From assembly GCA_002359315.1 (NCBI GenBank), contig DEMS01000008.1, positions 38,200 through 102,199 on the forward strand: a stretch of DNA of 64,000 nucleotides, written 5' to 3'. The position numbers were made by a program, and so were the translations under genes. The DNA comes from Bacteroidetes bacterium UBA2664. GTDB taxonomy: Bacteria > Bacteroidota > Rhodothermia > Balneolales > Balneolaceae. This document shows positions 17,171 through 25,527 of this stretch, one piece after another. The notes beneath the pieces were generated by a model. The model searched no databases. It was not told where the DNA came from and saw only the letters and a list, made by a program, of their open reading frames with translations. Every line of letters begins with the position of its first letter. Position 1 is the stretch's first letter.

Positions 17171-17542
17171 ATGAAACAGTACCCCGGCATTAGCGCAACC
17201 GCCACCGGAATTTTCATTGGCGGGATCGCCTATTGGTTTCAGCCTTATAATCAGACAACCGTTTTGGGAGTGAATATATGGATGATTATGAGCATCGGTG
17301 CTTTTTTGGGTGCTTTATTACTCATCATCTTCCTTCAGGAAAAACCATCCCGTACCGCCCTGCTGGTGACTCTCGGGGTGATCATTGCCATCTTTGCCCG
17401 GATTCTTTTTGATACCCTTTTTTGGGATCCGACCTCTCATAATCTGGCTCCTTTTGAACTTATTTTAGCCGGATTTGCCACGGCTCCGGGCGCTTTTATA
17501 GGGGTATATCTGGGCGTTCTTTTCAATAAATATTTCAAATAG
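17171..17542 (+). CDS. Small integral membrane protein
   Basis: A 123-residue protein with four predicted membrane segments (about residues 8-24, 31-54, 63-82 and 95-118) joined by short loops such as QEKPSRT and WDPTSHNLAP. No family is recognised. It lies between gene remnants, so its operon context is uninformative. Confidence 0.6.
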   Translation: MKQYPGISATATGIFIGGIAYWFQPYNQTTVLGVNIWMIMSIGAFLGALLLIIFLQEKPSRTALLVTLGVIIAIFARILFDTLFWDPTSHNLAPFELILAGFATAPGAFIGVYLGVLFNKYFK

Positions 17543-17604
17543 CTTCAATGCCAGAATGATTGCTGATTTTAAACGCTTCTCCATTTTAGAGAACCGCATA
17601 CCTG

Positions 17605-17811
17605 ATGATTCAAACCTTTTTGATTCACTCCCAGGACGATTCCGGAGTACCGGTTCAAAACAGCCTGCTCTATTTTGAGGCGCTTACCCGAAATGGTGTA
17701 CCCGCTTCATTGCACGTCTACCCAACGGGCGGACACGGTTTCGCATTCGGCACCGACAGGGGAACTGTCGAAGAATGGACCCATGTACTTCTCAGTTGGA
17801 TAATGCGATAA
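17605..17811 (+). pseudogene. C-terminal remnant of a secreted esterase/dienelactone-hydrolase-like enzyme
   Basis: The 68-codon frame matches only the last quarter of alpha/beta hydrolases of the BD-FAE/acetyl-esterase type. FLIHSQDDSGVPVQNSLLYFEAL carries the catalytic-acid Asp region, and HVYPTGGHGFAFG carries the catalytic His. There is no nucleophile elbow and no coding frame for the N-terminal part upstream, so this is a truncated gene. Its end overlaps an unlikely extended start of the next gene. Confidence 0.75.
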
Positions 17812-17912
17812 GAGTCATTTTTATAATTGTTGATACTAACCAAGAAAATAACATAAAATTGTTGGATAATATCAACAAAAAATCTATATTATGTCTGTTA
17901 GACCCAACAAAT

Positions 17913-19109
17913 ATGGATCCACTATATACATTCCACACAAATAGCATCCGGCAAATTGAAAATTCATTTATACGATTTCTCTATGAAAGTATAAACTGGG
18001 ATCAACGTATGCTCGCCTTAAAAGGTCCCCGGGGAGCCGGTAAGACAACGTTAATGTTACAGCGAATCAAATATGGATTAGGGCTGCCATCAACCAAAGC
18101 GCTATACATTACTGCAGACCATTATTGGTTTTACACAAATACTCTTTATGAAACGGCGGAGAAGTTTTACTTAAATGGCGGCCGATTTCTATTTATTGAT
18201 GAAGTTCATAAATATCCGCGTTGGTCAAGAGAGCTGAAAAATATCTATGATGGATTTCCAAATTTGAAAATTGTTTTTTCAGCCTCATCTGCACTCGATA
18301 TATATCGGGGTGAAGCAGATCTGAGTCGACGTGTACTCACATACAACTTACCGGGAATGTCATTTCGAGAATTTCTGATGCTGAAAGGAATATTACGACT
18401 AAATTCAGTATCTATTAGTGATATCGAATGCAATCATGAAGAACTTGGGGCTGAAATTACAAACCAGATACAGCCGCTGCCTTATTTTAAGGAATACCTT
18501 AAAGTTGGATATCTGCCCATTATTTCAGAGAGCAGAAAAGAAGATATACCTGCGCGTCTAATTCAAGTTATTAATGCCGTTGTTGAATCCGATTTGGCAT
18601 ATACCGAAACGTTTGACAGCGGAACAGCCAATAAAATAAAAAAACTATTGGGCGTCATAGCTGAATCTGCTCCCTTTAAACCAAATATATCAGCTCTTGC
18701 CAGAAAGTTAAATATTAGCCGTGAATCAGTTTATCTATGGCTAACATATCTTGATAATGCCAGATTATTAAACACTCTCTCCCGTGAGGGTAAAGGAGTT
18801 TCCACACTACAAAAGCCGGATAAGATTTTTCTTGAAAACACGAACCTTGCTTACGCACTAAAGGATTCTCCTGATATCGGTTCTGTCAGAGAAACGTTTG
18901 TAATGAACCAGTTAACCAACGCCGGGTTAGATGTGACACTGCCTGAGTATGGAGACTTTTTAACCAAAGACTTTCACATTGAAGTAGGAGGGAAAAATAA
19001 AACCGGAAAACAGATTCAGGGTATTGAAAACTCTATTATCGCTGCAGATGATATTGAGATAGGGTATGGGAATAAAATTCCACTTTGGATGTTTGGTTTT
19101 TTGTATTAA
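17913..19109 (+). CDS. AAA ATPase with DUF4143 C-terminal domain
   Basis: I start at the ATG at 17913 (398 residues, MDPLYTFHTNSIRQIEN); the frame extends to 17775 but those codons overlap the esterase remnant and look unlike the family. Walker A is GPRGAGKTT, Walker B is RFLFIDEVHKYPRW, and the VFSASSALDIYRGEADLSRR segment is the sensor region. The C-terminal part (winged helix LARKLNISRESVYLWLTYL, then a DUF4143 nuclease-like domain) is standard. These proteins are common in accessory regions and often linked to mobile DNA or toxin-like loci; their function is not established. Confidence 0.82.
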   Translation: MDPLYTFHTNSIRQIENSFIRFLYESINWDQRMLALKGPRGAGKTTLMLQRIKYGLGLPSTKALYITADHYWFYTNTLYETAEKFYLNGGRFLFIDEVHKYPRWSRELKNIYDGFPNLKIVFSASSALDIYRGEADLSRRVLTYNLPGMSFREFLMLKGILRLNSVSISDIECNHEELGAEITNQIQPLPYFKEYLKVGYLPIISESRKEDIPARLIQVINAVVESDLAYTETFDSGTANKIKKLLGVIAESAPFKPNISALARKLNISRESVYLWLTYLDNARLLNTLSREGKGVSTLQKPDKIFLENTNLAYALKDSPDIGSVRETFVMNQLTNAGLDVTLPEYGDFLTKDFHIEVGGKNKTGKQIQGIENSIIAADDIEIGYGNKIPLWMFGFLY

Positions 19110-19127
19110 TTAGAGTCTAAAGACAAA

Positions 19128-19159
19128 CAAACATTAAAAATATCAAAATTTAATGTTTG
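19128..19159. terminator. Hairpin between convergent genes
   Basis: CAAACATTAAA at 19128-19138 pairs perfectly with TTTAATGTTTG at 19149-19159 around a 10-base loop. It sits between the convergent ATPase and serine hydrolase genes, the place expected for a shared terminator. There is no long T-tract, so a bidirectional rho-independent terminator is only likely. Confidence 0.5.
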
Positions 19160-19188
19160 CTATCAAAAACGACCTTAAACTAACGGAT

Positions 19189-20361
19189 TTAATCCAACGC
19201 CCGGTAAACCGTTTCTACAAACTCCCCAACAACGGCATTATCCAGCCATCGGGTCACAATCACCAAATCATTTTCTTCATCCACAACAATGTAATTCCCC
19301 CCAAAACCGGCTGCATAATAGAGATGATCGGGTACATCACCCCAATCGGTACTGCCTTTCAATGTCCACCACATAAGACCATAATCAGGGTTGGGTCCGG
19401 ATGGAGCTTTGGCTTTTTCAATCCAATCACCGGAAATGATACGCCTTCCATTCCATTCACCGCCCCGTGCAATTAGTAATCCGAAACGCGCCTGGTCAAA
19501 GGTGTTGATGAAGAGTCCGCCGCCATTATGTCCGCCGCCACTCACCGACTGCATCTGCTGTCCATCAATCATCGCCCAGGAATTATCATACCCGAACCAT
19601 CTCCAGGTGGATGAGGCCCCAATCGGATCCATCACCTCTTTTTTAAGCAGCTGTGGCAATGGCTCCCGGACGACTTGCAGCAGGGTGTAAGCCAAAAGGT
19701 TGACACGCACATCATTATATTTAAAATGAGTGCCGGGAGTATTTAGATCGCGCATCCGCCAATCATCAATTCCCCCCTCTCTCGGTGGACGATCCCCCCA
19801 ATCTTCCATTCCAAAGAGTGTACCGTACCAATCGGACGACTGGTTTAACAGATGCTCCCACCTAATCGCTCCGTTATGTTCACCATCAAACATCCGGTCT
19901 TCCCAGACATACTCCGCCACCCGATCTTCGATACTGCGGATTACCCCGCGATCCCATGCCAATCCGGCCACCGTCGACAGATAACTTTTGGTTACACTAA
20001 AGGTCATATCCACCCGATCCACATCCCCCCATGACGCTACGATATATCCATCCTTTAGTATCAATCCTGCCGGACCACCCCGTTCGCGAACCGGACCTGC
20101 AAGCTCATGATACGGCTCATGGCTAAATCCCTGCAGAATGGCAATGCGCAGATCCCGATCCACACTGTTTTCGTTTTCCATGGCAATTTCCACGGCCTGA
20201 TTGATCAGGCCCTCATTCAATCCCACTTCGGATGGAGTTCTCACCTCCCACTTATCTCCTGCCGGCGGGAAGTATCGCTCCTGCGCAACAAGGTTTAATG
20301 GCAAAAGAAAAAGAAGTACCAAATAAAGAGGAATGAATAGATTGGGTATTCGAAATATCAT
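19189..20361 (-). CDS. Secreted beta-lactamase-family serine hydrolase
   Basis: A 390-residue protein with a signal peptide (hydrophobic to about residue 25, ending LVAQ). Class C-like motifs: SVTKSY with the Ser-x-x-Lys nucleophile pair, FKYNDVRVNLLAY in the position of the Tyr-x-Asn motif, and the late GGHNGGGLF and AAGFGGNYIVV segments. This family includes esterases, D-aminopeptidases and penicillin-recognising enzymes; a true beta-lactamase is not implied. It stands alone on the minus strand. Confidence 0.85.
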   Translation of the reverse strand: MIFRIPNLFIPLYLVLLFLLPLNLVAQERYFPPAGDKWEVRTPSEVGLNEGLINQAVEIAMENENSVDRDLRIAILQGFSHEPYHELAGPVRERGGPAGLILKDGYIVASWGDVDRVDMTFSVTKSYLSTVAGLAWDRGVIRSIEDRVAEYVWEDRMFDGEHNGAIRWEHLLNQSSDWYGTLFGMEDWGDRPPREGGIDDWRMRDLNTPGTHFKYNDVRVNLLAYTLLQVVREPLPQLLKKEVMDPIGASSTWRWFGYDNSWAMIDGQQMQSVSGGGHNGGGLFINTFDQARFGLLIARGGEWNGRRIISGDWIEKAKAPSGPNPDYGLMWWTLKGSTDWGDVPDHLYYAAGFGGNYIVVDEENDLVIVTRWLDNAVVGEFVETVYRALD

Positions 20362-20477
20362 GGCTCGAGGATTGGTTATCTGGTTAAAAAGGAATTATAA
20401 GATATTCCTCGGTGGAATAGATGTCAATTGTTCAATATGAATCATTTAGCTTAAATGAGAATCTTTTTGTAATATGT

Positions 20478-20497
20478 GTAATACAAGTATTACTTGT
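20478..20497. promoter_or_regulatory. Overlapping palindromes upstream of the RelBE pair
   Basis: GTAATAC at 20478-20484 pairs with GTATTAC at 20487-20493. ACAAGTA at 20483-20489 pairs with TACTTGT at 20491-20497. The two overlapping dyads lie 30-50 bases before the antitoxin start, where a RelB-type repressor would bind. The role is inferred. Confidence 0.6.
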
Positions 20498-20527
20498 AAT
20501 AAATCATATTCACAGAATTGACTTATC

Positions 20528-20746
20528 ATGGCTGTAACTGTCAGACTTAAACCCGAAGATGAAAAACGATTGGATAATCTTGCCAAATTAACCGGCCGAA
20601 CAAAAAGTTATTATATCCGGGAGGCTATTGAAGAAAAGCTGGAAGAGATGGAGGATATCTATATTGCCGAACAGCGCATCGAAAAGCCCGAAGGGAAGCG
20701 TTGGTCTCTGGATGAACTGATGCGAGACGATGATCTGGAAAGTTGA
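20528..20746 (+). CDS. RelB/DinJ-type ribbon-helix-helix antitoxin
   Basis: A 72-residue protein starting MAVTVRLKPEDEKRLDNLAKLTGRTKSYYIREAI, the ribbon-helix-helix DNA-binding fold, with an acidic toxin-binding tail (WSLDELMRDDDLES). It overlaps the toxin gene by 17 bases (20730-20746). It should neutralise the RelE-type toxin and repress the shared promoter through the dyads just upstream. Confidence 0.87.
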   Translation: MAVTVRLKPEDEKRLDNLAKLTGRTKSYYIREAIEEKLEEMEDIYIAEQRIEKPEGKRWSLDELMRDDDLES

Positions 20747-20996
20747 ATTTGATCACCGGGCACAGAAAGAACTGCGAAAGTTAGATCGGGATACACAAAG
20801 AAGGCTTTTGACGTGGATGTCCGATAACCTTTCCGGCAGTAAGGATCCCAGAGAGAAAGGAAGTCCATTAAAAGGAAAGTTCAGAGGACTTTGGAGATAT
20901 CGGGTGGGTGACTATCGCATCATATGCCAAATAAAAGATGAAGAAGTTCTGATCCTCATCCTTAGAATTGCTCACAGAAAAGATGTTTATGATTAA
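20730..20996 (+). CDS. RelE/ParE-family toxin
   Basis: An 88-residue protein of the RelE type: WKVEFDHRAQKELRKLDRDTQRRL, then GSPLKGKFRGLWRYRVGDYRIICQI and RIAHRKDVYD. The spaced Arg/Lys residues and the C-terminal HRKDVY segment are typical of RelE mRNA interferases of Gram-negative bacteria. ParE-like gyrase inhibitors share the fold, so the target is not certain. It overlaps its antitoxin gene by 17 bases. Confidence 0.87.
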   Translation: MIWKVEFDHRAQKELRKLDRDTQRRLLTWMSDNLSGSKDPREKGSPLKGKFRGLWRYRVGDYRIICQIKDEEVLILILRIAHRKDVYD

Positions 20997-21022
20997 ATCA
21001 CAGCTTTCCAGCTATTTTTAGT

Positions 21023-21040
21023 CTCCCCTAAAAAAGGGAG
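21023..21040. terminator. Short hairpin after the RelBE pair
   Basis: CTCCC at 21023-21027 pairs with GGGAG at 21036-21040 around an A-rich loop, 27 bases after the toxin stop. The stem is short and has no T-tract after it, so it is a weak terminator candidate. The GC-rich stretch that follows resembles dispersed intergenic repeat sequence. Confidence 0.3.
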
Positions 21041-21128
21041 TACAGCGAAGCCGGGAGGAAAATCCGAGTTCGAAATTTGAGCCTTGCTACCCCCCTGCAC
21101 CGTTATTGAATAAGAGTTACAATTCCCC

Positions 21129-21290
21129 TTAATCGTTCTTGGCAATAATCCATACGGCATGAACGATTCCCGGAATAAAACCCAGAATGGTAAGCAGAAT
21201 GTTGAGCCAAAAATGCGGCTTAATGCCTATTGTTAAAAAAACTCCCAATGGAGGAAGGATGATGGCAAAAATAATTCGAAGTATACTCAT
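21129..21290 (-). CDS. Pmp3/YqaE-family (UPF0057) membrane peptide
   Basis: A 53-residue protein read on the minus strand: MSILRIIFAIILPPLGVFL, then IGIKPHFWLNILLTILGFIPGIVHAVWII. This is the two-helix Pmp3 family with the conserved PPLGVFL and LTILGFIPGIVHA segments. Members are small hydrophobic proteins of the cytoplasmic membrane connected with salt and membrane-potential stress. It is a single gene with no obvious partner. Confidence 0.88.
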   Translation of the reverse strand: MSILRIIFAIILPPLGVFLTIGIKPHFWLNILLTILGFIPGIVHAVWIIAKND

Positions 21291-21442
21291 AACAGGATAG
21301 TTTAGTTAATTGAGTTGATGATGACCAGCTATCAATATATAAAACTGGCTTTAAAAAGCTACCGATTATATATAGGATTGCATGGCATAGCATTAATCTG
21401 ATGCCAAGTCAGATATTTTTATTACACTATTCCAGTTGCGCG

Positions 21443-21943
21443 TTATTTCTGAACAACCACAAGATGTTCATCCAATCGATCCCATGTTTCAGTAAACCCT
21501 TCAATCATTCCCATCTCAATCAATTTGGCCACCTCTTCTTTTGATCCGACTGTCGAGACTACCTTCACTTCTGTTTTATCAGCTAATGGTGTGAAAGTTA
21601 TGATCGTATCAAACGAAGGCATTTCAGTATTCACAGATCTCTTTTTGTCAGAAAAATGATCATTATAGATGATTTTTTCAGGATCTACTATCTCTTTGTA
21701 AAAGGCGAGTCCCCACGATTCATCGTCAGGATTCGGGCCCTTCATGCAGTAGTGCCAGGACCCACCCTCCCGGAAATCCATTTTACAGTAATTGAGCGGC
21801 CACTCCCGGGGTCCCCACCAATTCATCAGGTGCTTACAGGTCGTGTATGTTTCAAAAACCAATTCACGGGGGGCCTCAAATACCCGGGTGAAGATGATTT
21901 CATTGTCATTTGTTTCTACGGTTTGATTTTTTTCTTTACTCAT
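21443..21943 (-). CDS. SRPBCC (AHSA1-type) domain protein
   Basis: A 166-residue START-like protein: IIFTRVFEAPRELVFETYTTCKHLMNWWGPREW is the hallmark N-terminus of AHSA1/YndB-type SRPBCC proteins, and IITFTPLADKTEVKVVST is the closing strand and helix. It lies directly downstream of an ArsR-type regulator and overlaps it by 8 bases. This gene pair is common in Bacteroidota and other phyla. The ligand of the hydrophobic cavity is unknown. Confidence 0.85.
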   Translation of the reverse strand: MSKEKNQTVETNDNEIIFTRVFEAPRELVFETYTTCKHLMNWWGPREWPLNYCKMDFREGGSWHYCMKGPNPDDESWGLAFYKEIVDPEKIIYNDHFSDKKRSVNTEMPSFDTIITFTPLADKTEVKVVSTVGSKEEVAKLIEMGMIEGFTETWDRLDEHLVVVQK

Positions 21944-22277
21944 CGTTTTTATCTTTCATTTGCAGTTGTTTGAGATAGTCTTCCAATCGGTCAAAGCTCG
22001 CCTCCCAGAATTTCCTGTATTCTCCGATCCATTCATCTACATCTTTTAATGGCTCCGGATGCAGGCGGCATGGACGGTACTGCGCCTCGCGGCTCCGTTC
22101 AATGAGATTGGCCTTTTCCAGCACTTTCAAATGTTTTGTGATGGCAGGCATGGTCATATCAAACGGTTCAGCCAAATCAGAAACGGTTTTTTCACCGGTT
22201 GTAAGAGTGGCAAGAATAGCCCTGCGTGTAGGATCGGAGAGCGCTCGGAAGGTTGTACTTAGTGGATCAGTTGACAT
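21936..22277 (-). CDS. ArsR/SmtB-type HTH regulator
   Basis: A 113-residue winged-helix regulator: FRALSDPTRRAILATLTTGEKTVSDLAEPFDMTMPAITKHLKVLEKANLIERSREAQYRPCRL. It has no metal-binding cysteine cluster in helix 3, so it is not an arsenic sensor. It belongs to the non-metal group usually paired with SRPBCC genes. It is first in the two-gene operon and probably binds the 16-base palindrome upstream. Confidence 0.87.
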   Translation of the reverse strand: MSTDPLSTTFRALSDPTRRAILATLTTGEKTVSDLAEPFDMTMPAITKHLKVLEKANLIERSREAQYRPCRLHPEPLKDVDEWIGEYRKFWEASFDRLEDYLKQLQMKDKNDE

Positions 22278-22299
22278 AATATTATCTAAATTTAACTTA

Positions 22300-22315
22300 T
22301 TAGTTAATTAACTAA
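22300..22315. promoter_or_regulatory. Perfect palindrome, likely operator of the ArsR operon
   Basis: TTAGTTAATTAACTAA is a perfect 16-base palindrome centred about 30 bases upstream of the ArsR-family start codon. ArsR-type regulators bind short AT-rich dyads overlapping their own promoters, so autoregulation is inferred. Confidence 0.65.
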
Positions 22316-22513
22316 AAGGTAAAATAAAAATATGGAATGATGAAACCAATTTTTTGTTTATTCTTTATTAAAATGAAGCCATCTTACGAAAAACTTTTTT
22401 TACTGCTTTAACAATTAATAACATGCATCATGGATAATTTTTAATATGTTATAAAGCGTGTAATCACGACTCGTTTTGCAATGGAACCAGGAAGATTTTA
22501 ACAAACGCATCAT

Positions 22514-23641
22514 TTGATTTTCGGATTTAAATCATACAAAACTCTATCCCTCATTATTTTTCCGGCAGTGCTGGTTTTGGGAATTCTATTTTTGTTCATT
22601 TCCGGCGGTTTTTTAAGTGACCGTTCTGATGAATACATTTTAGAGGTTTCTGAATCAAGTACTGAAAATATTAGAGTACTGAGCAGTATTGAAGTGGAAA
22701 GGCGATTGGATGCGATAACAACACCAATGGCGGATATTGGACCTATCAATAGCTTGCTGGTGAGTCAACACGGGGAATTGGTTGCAGAAAAATATTATGG
22801 CAGAATGAATGCCGGCCGCGGGAACAATATTAAATCTGCCTCCAAAAGCCTTCTTTCAATATTAATTGGCATCGCGATCGATAAAGGATATCTAGAGGGA
22901 GTGGATCAACCCATTGGAGAGTTTTTCCCCGACTATTTTGAGTCAAACCCGGATTCGATCAAAGCCTCAATCACCATTGAAGATCTGTTGACGATGAGAA
23001 GCGGATTGGCATCCACCAGCCGGTCAAATTATGGCCGATGGGTATCAAGCAATAACTGGATTTATTATAAGCTTAACCAACCACTTCGCGGAGTGCCCGG
23101 CGAAGACAGAATTTACAGCACTGGCAACACCCATCTGCTAGCCGTAATCCTGACTCGTGCAACCGGCTTGAATACCCTTCAATTTGCCAACAGATATCTT
23201 TTCGATCCGATGGATATTCAAATAACAGGCTGGGACCGGGATCCACAGGGGTATTTCCTGGGGGGCAATAATATGGCCATGCGGCCGCGGGATATGATAA
23301 AAATTGGCCAATTGATGATGGATGTAGGTGTTTACAACGGGGAGCAGCTCGTCCCGAAGGAGTGGATTATCCGGTCCATAGAACCGGTAACCGGACGAAT
23401 TCCCGGTATTGAAAATTATGGGTATTTATGGTTTCGCCGAATGGTGGGTGATGTTCATATGATCTACGCTTTTGGCAATGGCGGACAGTACATTATGATT
23501 CTGCCTGAACTGGAGGCCGTGCTCACTGTAACCACCCGAACCGGAACAAGTGAATCCACCAGAGATTACAGACGGCAGCTCTTTTCCATCATCGACAGGG
23601 ATATTGTTCCACTGCTCCAGGCGGGATATCAAAGAGTTTAG
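22514..23641 (+). CDS. Membrane-anchored beta-lactamase-family serine hydrolase
   Basis: A 375-residue protein that starts with TTG; no ATG lies upstream in frame before a stop, and the N-terminal membrane segment (SLIIFPAVLVLGILFLFISGG) begins within the first 12 residues. Catalytic motifs: SASKSLLSI (Ser-x-x-Lys) and IYSTGNTHLLAVI, which stands at the Tyr-x-Asn site. MTTRSGLAS-type family segments appear here as LLTMRSGLAS. The family is class C-like esterase or peptidase; the substrate is unknown. Confidence 0.83.
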   Translation: MIFGFKSYKTLSLIIFPAVLVLGILFLFISGGFLSDRSDEYILEVSESSTENIRVLSSIEVERRLDAITTPMADIGPINSLLVSQHGELVAEKYYGRMNAGRGNNIKSASKSLLSILIGIAIDKGYLEGVDQPIGEFFPDYFESNPDSIKASITIEDLLTMRSGLASTSRSNYGRWVSSNNWIYYKLNQPLRGVPGEDRIYSTGNTHLLAVILTRATGLNTLQFANRYLFDPMDIQITGWDRDPQGYFLGGNNMAMRPRDMIKIGQLMMDVGVYNGEQLVPKEWIIRSIEPVTGRIPGIENYGYLWFRRMVGDVHMIYAFGNGGQYIMILPELEAVLTVTTRTGTSESTRDYRRQLFSIIDRDIVPLLQAGYQRV

Positions 23642-23657
23642 GAAATATTCGACATAA

Positions 23658-25091
23658 TTAAACCTTCATCGATTTCCAGCTTCCGCGGGTAAAGAGCCAT
23701 AGAGTAAAGAGTCCAACGGATGTCTCTGAAACAAAAACACCCCAAAACACACCTGAGTGCTGCCAATCAAGAGTGATGGCCAGATACCAGCAGAGCGGAA
23801 TCTGAATGAGCCAAAAGAAAACCAGATTAATTTTGGTAGGTGTCACCGTATCCCCGGCACCATTGAAGGCCTGGACCGATACCATCCACCATCCATAGAC
23901 AAAGTATGAGTAGGAAAGTATTTGAATCCATTCTGATCCAATCATGATCACGGTCGGGTCGTCCGTAAAAAAGCTCATCATCTGTTCGTTAAAGAAAAAA
24001 TAGATTACAGATACGGAGACCATGAAGTACATATTATAGATCCCGGTTTTCCATACGGAGGATTCTGCCCGTTCCGGCTGGTTCGCGCCCAGGTTTTGTC
24101 CGACCAGTGTTGCCGCTGCATTAGATAACCCCCAGGCCGGCATCAGTGTAAAGAGCATGATTCGCAGTGCAATAGTCGCTCCGGCCACCGCTTCACTTCC
24201 GATGTCAGCCAGTATTCTCATCAGAAAAATCCAGGAGGTCATGGCAACCAGCATCTGTCCAACTCCCCCCAGCGATCGTTTCACAATATTGCGGATGATG
24301 GTTGTACTCCAGACAATTTGTGACCTCCCGACCCGGATGTGTTTCCCCCCGCGAAAAAGAACCCAAAGCTGTATAGCTACACCTGTACTGCGGCCAATGG
24401 TGGTGGCAATAGCCGCACCTTCGATTCCGAATGCAGGAATGGGCCCGAAACCGAAGATAAGAATCGGGTCAAGAATGATGTTGATACCATTGGCAATCCA
24501 GAGAACCTTCATGGCAATGGCTGCATCACCGGCGCCGCGATAGATCGCATTGATCACAAAAAGCAATACAATCACAGCATTGCTCCCGAGCATCCACTGG
24601 GTATAGCGGTAGCCGTATTCAATGCTCCATTCATCACCCCCCATCAATAGCAGCAGCTCTTTGGAATAAAAAATACCGGCAATGGCAAATGGCAGTGAAA
24701 TAAGCAATCCGATAAAGATCGCCTGTACGGCTGTATATCCGGCTTCCCGTTTTTTCTTTTCACCAATCCGGCGCGCAATGATCGCCGTAACAGCCACGGC
24801 CAGACCCATGGCAACGGAATAGAGCAAAAAGAGATATGTTTCTGTTAACCCAACGGTTGCCACTGCCGACGCTCCCAGCTTTCCGACAAAATAAATATCC
24901 ACCACGGCAAACGTTGACTCCATCATCAGCTCCAGAATCATCGGAATGGAAAGCAGAAAGACCGCCTTTTTGATCGTGATTTTTGTGTAATCCGATTCCG
25001 TGCCACGGATTGCATCTTTTAGCTCTTTCCAGATGGATTGACGCGGCGAACCCGGGGGAGTGATATCAAAATCTGAATGTGTCATTTTCAA
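23658..25091 (-). CDS. MATE-family multidrug/sodium exporter
   Basis: A 477-residue protein with about twelve membrane segments, starting after a soluble stretch of some 40 residues. Family signatures are SIPMILELMMESTFAVVDIYFVGKLGASAVATVGLTE and, in the second half, AATLVGQNLGANQPERAESSVW. It exports drugs or metabolites in exchange for sodium or protons. It is the only gene between the serine hydrolase and the heptad array. Confidence 0.9.
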   Translation of the reverse strand: MKMTHSDFDITPPGSPRQSIWKELKDAIRGTESDYTKITIKKAVFLLSIPMILELMMESTFAVVDIYFVGKLGASAVATVGLTETYLFLLYSVAMGLAVAVTAIIARRIGEKKKREAGYTAVQAIFIGLLISLPFAIAGIFYSKELLLLMGGDEWSIEYGYRYTQWMLGSNAVIVLLFVINAIYRGAGDAAIAMKVLWIANGINIILDPILIFGFGPIPAFGIEGAAIATTIGRSTGVAIQLWVLFRGGKHIRVGRSQIVWSTTIIRNIVKRSLGGVGQMLVAMTSWIFLMRILADIGSEAVAGATIALRIMLFTLMPAWGLSNAAATLVGQNLGANQPERAESSVWKTGIYNMYFMVSVSVIYFFFNEQMMSFFTDDPTVIMIGSEWIQILSYSYFVYGWWMVSVQAFNGAGDTVTPTKINLVFFWLIQIPLCWYLAITLDWQHSGVFWGVFVSETSVGLFTLWLFTRGSWKSMKV

Positions 25092-25250
25092 AGAATAGGA
25101 TGCTCAAATGGTTGGGATCTAACCGTTTAGGGGCGATCAAATTTAAGTCTGACAAGTTATTCTATTTATATGACAATCAAAACCATCTTTATTGAATACA
25201 AACAATGAAGTGCAAACTGCGAATTGTGAACAGATAGAGTACAACAAATT

Positions 25251-25515
25251 CCAACATCCAACATCCAACATCCAATATCCGACCCCCGACTTCCGAGAAC
25301 TGAGAACGAAAGCTGAGAGCTGAGTGCAGAGTGCAGAGTGCTGTAAATCTAGGACCGATAACTGTGATCTGAGAACTGCAATCCACGAACTTCGAACTGC
25401 GAACTGAAATCCGAGAACCGAGAACAGAAATCCCAGATCCGAAAACTGAAAACTGAAAGCTGAAAGCAGTGAGCTGTGAGCTGAAAGCTGTAAGCTGAAA
25501 ACTAGGAACTGAAAA
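25251..25515. repeat. Degenerate heptanucleotide tandem array, 38 units
   Basis: The stretch can be divided by eye into 38 consecutive units, all of 7 bases except one of 6. It begins with CCAACAT three times, passes through CCGAGAA and CTGAGAA, and ends in a long run of CTGAAAG/CTGTGAG/CTGAAAA units. The fixed frame over 265 bases despite sequence drift is the main feature. It fills most of the 436-base gap between the MATE and R2lox genes. Shorter arrays of the same period lie at 35990-36056 and 53085-53140. No promoter or gene is seen in it. Confidence 0.9.
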
Positions 25516-25527
25516 GAAAATAACCGC

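Noticed and set aside
25251..25515. CRISPR array
   Set aside because: The repeats have period 7 and no spacers; there are no cas genes. It is a heptad tandem array.
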